Assembly (NCBI RefSeq): GCF_012489685.1
Contig: NC_080042.1
Span: 22,024,150 to 22,088,149, forward strand
DNA length: 64,000 nt
From: Lotus japonicus
Lineage: Eukaryota > Streptophyta > Magnoliopsida > Fabales > Fabaceae
Direction of reading: 5' to 3'
Shown: piece by piece, positions 57,509 through 64,000 of the stretch
How positions within the stretch are numbered: the stretch's first letter is position 1
How the letters are laid out: each line of letters starts with the position of its first letter
Made by a program: the position numbers and the translations under genes
The notes under the pieces: model-generated
The model's input: the letters and a program-made list of their open reading frames with translations, nothing else
Databases searched by the model: none
Told to the model about the DNA's origin: nothing

Positions 57509-60492
57509 TGTGAGACCCAAGTTTTTAAGTTTGGAATAAACCGAATAAAATTTCTCTTCACGAATAATTTGATGTAACGTGGAGGGAAAACCTGAACAAG
57601 GGTTAAATGGATGGAATGAATTTGTGTAAGGGCAAAGTTCAAGAAAAGCTAAGGATTGTATCAAAGTCGATAAAAGTTATAGCACGACAAGTATTCGCAT
57701 TAAGCCTAGGACAAGAACCTTAGGAAAGAAAACTAACTTCCACCTTTGGAACACTATAGGAAATTTTCCAAAAATCTTCTAGAGGAATATAAGACTTTCT
57801 CTTATTCCTTTCCATAACCAGCGTTTCGATACGAAACCCTGGAATGTACAAACGTCAAATTCCAATACTCGGAGGTTTGCCGAAACCGAAACCCTGATAG
57901 TTCGAAAACCCTATTTTCCATAGTGGCCGAAACCTATTTGCTTGGGTACCGTGTCCAAAAGTAATTTTTGGGTCTCTATGACCTGAGCCATTGCGTAGCT
58001 CTTTCAATTGTCGAAATTTTGGCGCCGATTTCGTGTCATTCTGAGTTCTGTAGCTCGAGTTATGCCCGTTTTAGCGAATAAAGTATTTTTGTACAAAACT
58101 TGAATGGAGTCAAAACTCATCCATTCGGGGAAAGTCCTTCCATTCGTGCCTAAATGTTGTACTCTGAAGCTTCTTCAGCTTTGTCGAACATTAGTTAGGA
58201 TTGTTTCGACTGTATCGACTTGTGTTGATTCATTATTGCTTTGTTTGCTCAAAGGTTCAATTGTGGAAACTTTGGGATTGACTGAACAAGCTTGTGAGGG
58301 AGACCTACACCGCGAGACTGGAACAACTCGAGGTTAGGGCAACTTACTTACTAGCTATTTGTATTGTAGGCGTCGATAACTTCGACTTGAATACTGCTTG
58401 ATATTGAAGATTGCATTGAATGTTGTTTATAGCTTTGAACGGGAAAATGTTTTCTGGAGGCTTCGGCCGAGTGAACTTGTATGAGACGTGTGTCTCCGTT
58501 TTCTGAGAGGCTTCGGCCGTTTACTGGTTTCCGTCTTATGATTTCCGCACTGAATTATTGTTATATTGATATTGTTATTGAACTGAGCTATATGCCATTA
58601 TTTCTTTTAAGTTTACGATGTCCTGCATATGCCCTATTGAATTGTACTGATTTGAGATAGAACTTGATTATATGATTTCGGAGTGTGGGGAAAACGTGAT
58701 GTTATGCCATGCTAATGACGAGGTTTGGGAAATGTTAGGCAGGCTTTGACCGGAGGTCTAAGCCATAGTCATTTTAGGATCGAGACCTTCCCGGGAAATT
58801 ACTTGGTTTTATTGGGATCTTTTTACTTATAGAGTTTTGGAACCAAAGAGAAACGAAACTTGACTTCATAAATGAAATTCATAATGCATTAACCAAAGGT
58901 AGAACATATTCAAATAGTAATAACAATTTCTTGGAAAAGACTTAGGATCTGAAATAAGTTTGAAAACGGGAAGTGTCGGCGATCCTAGCGTTATGACTGA
59001 GACAGTCACTGAGTGCGAATGACACTCCTTGCTCCTTGAGCATTTGGTTCAGTCTTCAAGAGGATGAGTTGTTGTGACGAGAAGTCACAGAATGCGAGCA
59101 GCATTCTCTTTAATCGTTGGTGAGTTGTTTGGCCATCGAGATGGTGAGCCAGGGTAACTTGAAAGGTCACTCAGTGCGAGATGCATTCTTTTGCTCGTTG
59201 AGCAGTTTGGTTGGCCATCGAGATGGTGAGCCAAAGTGACTAGGAAAGTTACCAAGTGTGACTAGCACTTCCTTGTTTACCTTAGGGTATTGTAGAGACA
59301 ATGTACTCTAGCTAGACACGCGTACCTTGGTGAGGACGTTCCGTTGTTTGGCTAACCATATTGCATTCATGCATACATTTCTTGGAAAGTGTGCTGCTTT
59401 CCGAAGGACGATCTCAGATCGGACTTCATCGGAGCGAGATGCTTCATTGGAGCGAGGTGCTTCACAGGAGCGTGCTGCTTCACAGGAGCGTGCTGCTTCA
59501 TAAAAGCGAGATGCTTTAGAGGAGCGAGATGCTTGGCTTGTCTCATCCATCGAGATGGTGACATTTTATCCGGATCAACTTTTGAGCATGACATTGCATT
59601 GTCACGCCATGCACCTAACTATATTTGTTGATGTGTTGGAGATCCAATTGTTATTTGTGATTTGATGATAATAAACATCGTTATATATCTTGATGATTTG
59701 ATGTTGATAAATATGTTATGTATATACCTTAGGGTAGGCAATACATAAGTTATACGTATATATACAACATATATATATATACCCCCTTATTCTTCACATG
59801 TTGCTTGTATTATCTATCATATTCTGTGAGTTGACCCTCGCGCCTTGGCTTTGTGTTCATGTTTGTGTTTGGGCGGTCGGCCTGCTGCCAGACGTTCAAC
59901 AGCCGATTCGAGATGGTTCGTCGTTCGGGGAGGACCCGGAGCGAAATGACTACTACTGAGCCTTCGACGTGGACCCGGACTTCATGCAGGATCAGATGAG
60001 GGTCGATGTTAGGGGTGTAGTACATCGGGTGTCGTTGTCATAGCTCTGACTGTCATTTCTTATTTTGGGGCAGGGTAGGTCCCCGACTATTAGCTTTTTG
60101 TGTGGTTCTCTTCCATGAGGATCACAGGGAGTTTGTCGGACGTAGAAGTCTTTCTTTTGGAAGCCGTTTCGGGCTGACTTACTCTTCGGAGGACTGTATT
60201 TGTAAAACTTATGACTCTATTTATGAGTCGCACTTATGTGCCTGCGGGCACTACTTTCAGTTATTTGATGTTACTTTCCGTCACTTGAGGACTATCGTGA
60301 CGATGTTTTTAGTTGCTGCGAGGGTTGTACTTATATTGTATATTAGTCGCTGTTAATCGCGATTGGGTTGAGTCTTTAATTCGTCAAGTCTTTTATTTAC
60401 TTAAAACAAATATCGAAAAAAAATATACCTGCTTTTCCGCTTTATTTTATTTTTGAGTTACTAAAGTGACACTCGGAAATCGGGGTGTTACA
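57509..60492 (+). mobile_element. Solo long LTR (2984 bp)
   Basis: It starts TGTGAGACCC and ends GGGGTGTTACA, flanked by perfect 5-base duplications TTCTG (57504-57508 and 60493-60497). It is the same family as the LTR at 16831-20858, in the opposite orientation and about 1 kb shorter. It keeps the 82-bp-type units (about 59031-59270), the 21-bp module (59420-59545) and the U5 region near 59820-60040, where the conserved LTR ORF is broken. Confidence 0.95.
59420..59545 (+). repeat. ~21-bp tandem repeats in solo LTR
   Basis: About six imperfect units of the GAGCGTGCTGCTTCACAG type. This is the same module as 17752-17870, reverse-complemented, with different unit number and order. Confidence 0.8.
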
Positions 60493-60497
60493 TTCTG

Positions 60498-60812
60498 CTT
60501 CTGCACAAGTTCCTCAGAACTTCTGATCGTCAGAGCTAGAAAAGCTTGGGTCTTCAGAACTTGAGTCTTCTGCTTCTGGACCGTTCCACTGGAACATCTG
60601 GTCTTCAGAACTTCTGACTTGAGTTCTTCAGAACTTCTTGAGAGCTTCCATCTTCAGAGCTTCTGAAGTATTTGCCACTGTTCAGAACGAACATGGTGGC
60701 TTAAAGAGCTCTCTTTTTAGTAACCCTTGGTTCTTCTTCTTCTGAACGAATAGGCTTGGGTCAGATTCAGAACCTGTTTGTCACAACTTAAAAAGACAAA
60801 CGTTAGGGTACC
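60498..60812 (-). mobile_element. Older SIRE-like LTR fragment, right part
   Basis: This CTTCAGAACTTCTG-rich piece ends in CGTTAGGGTACCA, similar to the CGTTAGAGTACCA near 865 in the copia A LTR, and has the same orientation. It was split by the solo LTR. Confidence 0.6.
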
Positions 60813-61248
60813 ACTTTTTTATTTCTAGTATTTAGACACACAATTATTAATTTCGTATCATATATAAAATTAATATTAATCTCAATATTTAATTTCATAA
60901 TTTTTTATTTCTATAATTTAAGCCCACAATTATCTATACTATCAATATTTTTTTTAAATACTCTACACTATCAATATTAATATCCACATTATAAATATTA
61001 TATACCAAAAGAATTATTACAAAGAGCTATAAATTAACAATATGAAATTTTTCCATCATACTCAACCAAAGTAAATACAAACAAAAAATAACTTTTGAAG
61101 CATAACCTAATAAATTTTAAAACTTCAATTTAAACCAAATAAAAAAACAAAAAGTAACAAAAAGGATCCTTATGGTGCACCTGCGAAGTATTTCTGAAAA
61201 ACCCTAATGTAAATAGTGGCCAAAAGTTATCCCTTTGTAGTAGTTATA
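60813..61248. other. AT-rich stretch, possibly the 5' end region of the Helitron
   Basis: No ORF is supported. It adjoins the candidate Helitron 5' terminus. Confidence 0.35.
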
Positions 61249-61250
61249 GA
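61200..61250 (-). other. Candidate Helitron 5' terminus
   Basis: On the minus strand a sequence beginning TCTATAACTACTACAAAG starts at 61250 and is preceded by A, which fits Helitron insertion between A and T with a 5'-TC end. The orientation is right for the Rep and RPA genes to its left. No TSD or hairpin defines a Helitron 5' end, so this is tentative. Confidence 0.35.
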
Positions 61251-61412
61251 TAACACTGTTGGCTTACAATTTTTTGTGTCATGATAATATGACGAATTAT
61301 CTTATTCTCATTATTGTTACCCAAGCGAGGTGACTAAGTTTTACGCTTGATACACTGTTCTGGACTTTTATAAAAATATAAATAACTAAAAAACAATTTA
61401 CCAAGATAAGGC

Positions 61413-61633
61413 ACATTTGGACACCTACGACGTTGATGTGGTAGTAGTTGTGAATGTCACCTCATATCAGGTGGCTTATGTGCAAATGTAAGCCGCCTTG
61501 ACATTTGGACACCTAGGACGCTGATGTGGTGGTAGGTGTGAATGTCGCCTCATATGAGGTTGCTTATGTGCTAATGTAAGTCGCCTTGTATGAGATGTCT
61601 TATGTGCAAACGAAAGTCGCTTCATATGAGATG
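61413..61633. repeat. 88-bp tandem repeat, two and a half units
   Basis: Units begin ACATTTGGACACCTA at 61413 and 61501 and both end GCCTTG; a degraded partial unit follows from 61589. Each unit contains CATATGAGG-type short motifs. Confidence 0.9.
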
Positions 61634-61897
61634 TTATCTGCCTTATAAATTTCATCCCACCGTACAAGAAAAAACCACGCTTCTCTCACTCTCCCACTCT
61701 TTCAAACCCTTATTTACATTAACTTATAATAAGTATAATTTTGTGTATTGGAATGGTAGGACATTCGCAGGCACTAGAGGATTGATGTTTGAAGGTACGT
61801 TTTTTATTAGGGAAAGTAATCACCACAAGATGAGAAGAGACATATCTTGTCGATAGTTTTCCAATCGTCGAATGAGAAACGTTGAGAGCTTGGTCAT
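61634..61897. other. Flank between tandem repeat and long LTR
   Basis: It contains an 88-codon chance ORF overlapping the repeat, and I see no supported gene. The LTR insertion site is at 61897/61898. Confidence 0.4.
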
Positions 61898-62288
61898 TGT
61901 AACACCCCGATTTCCAGGTGTCACTTTAGTAACCAAAAATAATCTTTACGCGGAAAACAGGTAATTTTTTTTTCGTTTTCTTTCCTTTAAATCAAAACGA
62001 TAAGGAAGTAAAGACAAAACTCAACTACTAAACTAACCAACATACATCAAATATAAACATGTACAGCCTCAGCTGCACTCTCACGTCACGCGCACTCGCA
62101 GTGACTCCAAAGCAGTGTGCCCGTAGGCAAATATCTACAGACCCAGAAGTGTAAGTGAGAAAATTAAAATTACAAACCACTAGGAGAAAGTCGGCCTCAA
62201 TATGGCCTAAGCAAAGACCCCTATGGTCCAACTGACTCACTGTGATCCCTCAGTAAGAGAACCACACGAAAAGTCATGCGTCGGAAAC

Positions 62289-62657
62289 CTACCCGATCCC
62301 AAAAGCAAAACGAATCAGAGCTCTACACAAAACATGACGCCTGCCCAAACCTAACCTCCCAGTGCCAAACCCACAACGATCTGAAGTCGGCAAGTTGAAG
62401 CTCAACTCTATGCGCCATAGAACTCCTTTCGTCAGACGTCCACGCTCGCCAGTCCGGTCCTCCATGCCCCTTCCCCGATACGTCGCCCGGTGACCAGCTA
62501 CATCGATCACCCAAGCGGTGGGGGCATCCCGATCCAGCAGCTCATATCTGATCCCCCCGAGGGAGAGACCGTCGAGAACCAGTCGACCATCGACATCTGG
62601 CACCAGGCCGACCGCCCAAACACAAACATACAAACAAAGCCAAGGCGCTAGGGTCAA
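62289..62657 (-). CDS. LTR-encoded conserved ORF, copy 2
   Basis: A 122-codon ORF lies in sense orientation at the same place in the LTR as 35732-36214. Residues ~30-92 align with copy 1: YELLDRDAPTAWVIDVAGHR against FEMLDQDTPSSWVVDPAGHR, then MEDR and LSFNLP. Most exact-residue codons differ in the third base (GAT/GAC, GCT/GCC, GGT/GGC, CGG/CGA). The two C-terminal parts differ: copy 2 ends soon after a Gly/Arg-rich stretch and lacks the acidic tail. Start is uncertain; a longer leader overlaps a conserved TTGACCCT block. Confidence 0.6.
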   Translation of the reverse strand: MTLAPWLCLYVCVWAVGLVPDVDGRLVLDGLSLGGIRYELLDRDAPTAWVIDVAGHRATYRGRGMEDRTGERGRLTKGVLWRIELSFNLPTSDRCGFGTGRLGLGRRHVLCRALIRFAFGIG

Positions 62658-62835
62658 CTCACAGCAATAAGTACATATACACTCAACATGTGACGGGGTA
62701 TATATATAAGTTGTTATATAAGCATATAAGTAATCCTAGCATGTTATGGCTCTAACATTGCTTCAATAAACAAACAGCACACAGTCTCAGTCAGCATGCA
62801 TGTATGCGTGAAATGCACAATATGAATCCGGATTT

Positions 62836-63077
62836 GTGACGCGTTCCCGTTCGCCACAAGTGAAGCATTCCCGTTCTTCACTATGGATGGACCATTCCCG
62901 TTATCCATCCTGGATGAAATCCATCCTGGATGAACCATTCCCGTTATTCATCCTTGGTGAACCATTCCCGTTATTCACCGTATGATGAACCATTCCCGTT
63001 ATTCATCATTTATGCAAGGTGAACCATTCCCGTTATTCACCATGATATGCACAGGTGAACCATTCCCGTTATTCACC
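62836..63077 (-). repeat. Array of eight hairpins with constant loop
   Basis: Eight units share the loop core ATTCCCGTT (plus strand) and differ in their stems, which stay complementary. Stems, left arm to right arm: GTGACG/CGCCAC (62836-62857, one mismatch), GTGAAG/CTTCAC (62860-62881), GGATGGA/TCCATCC (62885-62910), GGATGAA/TTCATCC (62928-62953), GGTGAA/TTCACC (62956-62979), ATGATGAA/TTCATCAT (62982-63009), GGTGAA/TTCACC (63018-63041 and 63054-63077). Confidence 0.9.
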
Positions 63078-63170
63078 CGATTGAATGCAACGTGGTTAGC
63101 CAAACAACGAATCGCCCTTACCACGAAAGTGTTTAGCTCACAACCCAATCTCAACAAACCCATGAGTTAG

Positions 63171-63330
63171 TGTCGGTCAATACAACACAACTCGGAGTAA
63201 GTGTCGGTCAATACAACACAGCTCCACCAACAAGAATACACAAGGGTCTAGTGTCGGTCAATACAACACCGCTCCAACAACAAGAGAACCCAAGGGATTA
63301 ATGTCGGTCAATACAACACAACCCCATCAA
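63171..63330 (-). repeat. Tandem repeat with TGTCGGTCAATACAACAC core
   Basis: Core copies start at 63171, 63202, 63252 and 63302, so the last three have a 50-base period. This occupies the place of the 82-bp repeat in the other LTRs. Confidence 0.88.
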
Positions 63331-64000
63331 CAAGAGTACGTAAAGTACTCGGTGACTTTCAATCATCACCATAGCTCACCTTAGTGGCTTTCCCCAATTC
63401 CAATAACTCACAACAAAGGTCGACTTTTCCCCGTCTTTCGTAAATATTTTCCCCTTCAGTTTTCCTATACTTAAACATTTATAAAAATGATTTCAATTCA
63501 GATTAGTCAGGTTATGAGTTTATTTCTCAAAATCTAGGTTTCCCAAGTCTTTAGTTTACAAAATTCTATTCATTCTAGGTTTTCCGAAAACCAACCACCC
63601 AAAAGAAGTTTCCCGGGGAAAGTCTAAGTAAACCAACGAATCCCAACAAATGGCTAAGTCCCAAACCCCTCGTTTGAACTTGCCTAGGGTTGCTCATCCA
63701 ACCCGAAACATCAAAGATCACCAGATCAATGAATCTCCACTCCGAAGTCGCGTCAAAACGCACAATCCAACAAAGCACAACATCACAACATCAGTTCATC
63801 AACATAATCAACATCAAAGTAAAGCATAAGTCGAATTGATCGACGCATATCATGCATTCATAGCTAATATATAGTAAGTTGCCCTAACCTCGAGCTGTTC
63901 CAGCTTCGCAAACAAAGTTCTCCTCAAACAATTGCTCTGAGTCTTCCAAAGTTCCCTCAACTGAACCTCGGAGAAAAACAAAGCAGAATCCAAACAAAAT

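Larger units (their letters stand above)
61898..64000 (-). mobile_element. Long LTR, diverged copy, cut by window end
   Basis: It begins TGTAACACCCCGATTTCC, the 3' terminus of the family on the minus strand, and follows the same internal order: conserved ORF (62289-62657), variable module (62836-63077), then sequence equivalent to the 82-bp area and the CTCGAGTTGTTCCAG-type block near 63888. Whether it is a solo LTR or part of an element cannot be seen. Confidence 0.88.

Noticed and set aside
59308..59631. Three overlapping ORFs with repeated CFTGACCFTGA-like or SCEAARSCEA-like residues
   Set aside because: They are translations of the 21-bp LTR repeats in several frames.
62836..63077. CRISPR-like spacing of the hairpin array
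   Set aside because: The constant part is a short loop with covarying flanks, spacers are irregular, and the context is a plant LTR.

Overview
The window is repeat-dense plant nuclear DNA, most likely from a legume. It contains a copia (SIRE/Maximus-type) retroelement with an env-like ORF, very long LTRs of a gag-only Ty3-like family, a decayed Rep/helicase Helitron, and intron-containing RPA70-like genes of the kind plant Helitrons carry. I see no rRNA, tRNA or ordinary host gene. Nearly everything is mobile-element DNA nested in older mobile-element DNA. Two runs of 100 N (10551-10650 and 43488-43587) are scaffold gaps.

Layout. 1-9625: SIRE-type copia element A on the minus strand (3' LTR, PPT, an antisense small gene, env-like ORF, frameshifted pol, truncated gag). 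9622-20858: long-LTR gag-only element(s) on the minus strand, apparently LTR tail - internal - gap - LTR - internal - LTR. 20859-21791: the other LTR of copia element A. 21792-26553: Helitron Rep and PIF1-type helicase gene on the minus strand, with copia A inserted in the helicase. 27327-29175: SIRE 3' fragment plus a 280-bp segment 'X'. 30385-37499: RPA70-like gene A, with exon 3 split by a 4.4-kb solo LTR (TSD ATCAT). 38021-41259: a 505-bp direct repeat flanking another SIRE fragment plus X. 42379-48061: RPA-like gene B and a gap-flanked near-identical partial copy. 48392-54120: decayed SIRE copy E on the plus strand. 54492-56977: RPA70-like gene C, apparently open in every exon. 57509-60492: solo LTR (TSD TTCTG) inside an older SIRE-like LTR fragment. 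61250: possible Helitron 5' end. 61413-61633: 88-bp tandem repeat. 61898-64000: another long LTR running off the window.

Interpretation. Rep/helicase and three RPA genes lie on one strand in the order 5'-RPA C, RPA B, RPA A, RepHel-3', which fits one large Helitron later invaded by LTR elements. Four observations deserve most attention: (1) an ORF inside the long LTR whose protein is conserved between two diverged LTRs with many synonymous changes; (2) an antisense coiled-coil gene with its own TATA box near the 3' end of the SIRE-type element, seen in at least four copies; (3) an array of eight hairpins in one LTR with a constant loop and covarying stems; (4) a fast-changing repeat module at the same position in each long LTR. 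All calls come from reading the sequence; no database search or folding program was run.
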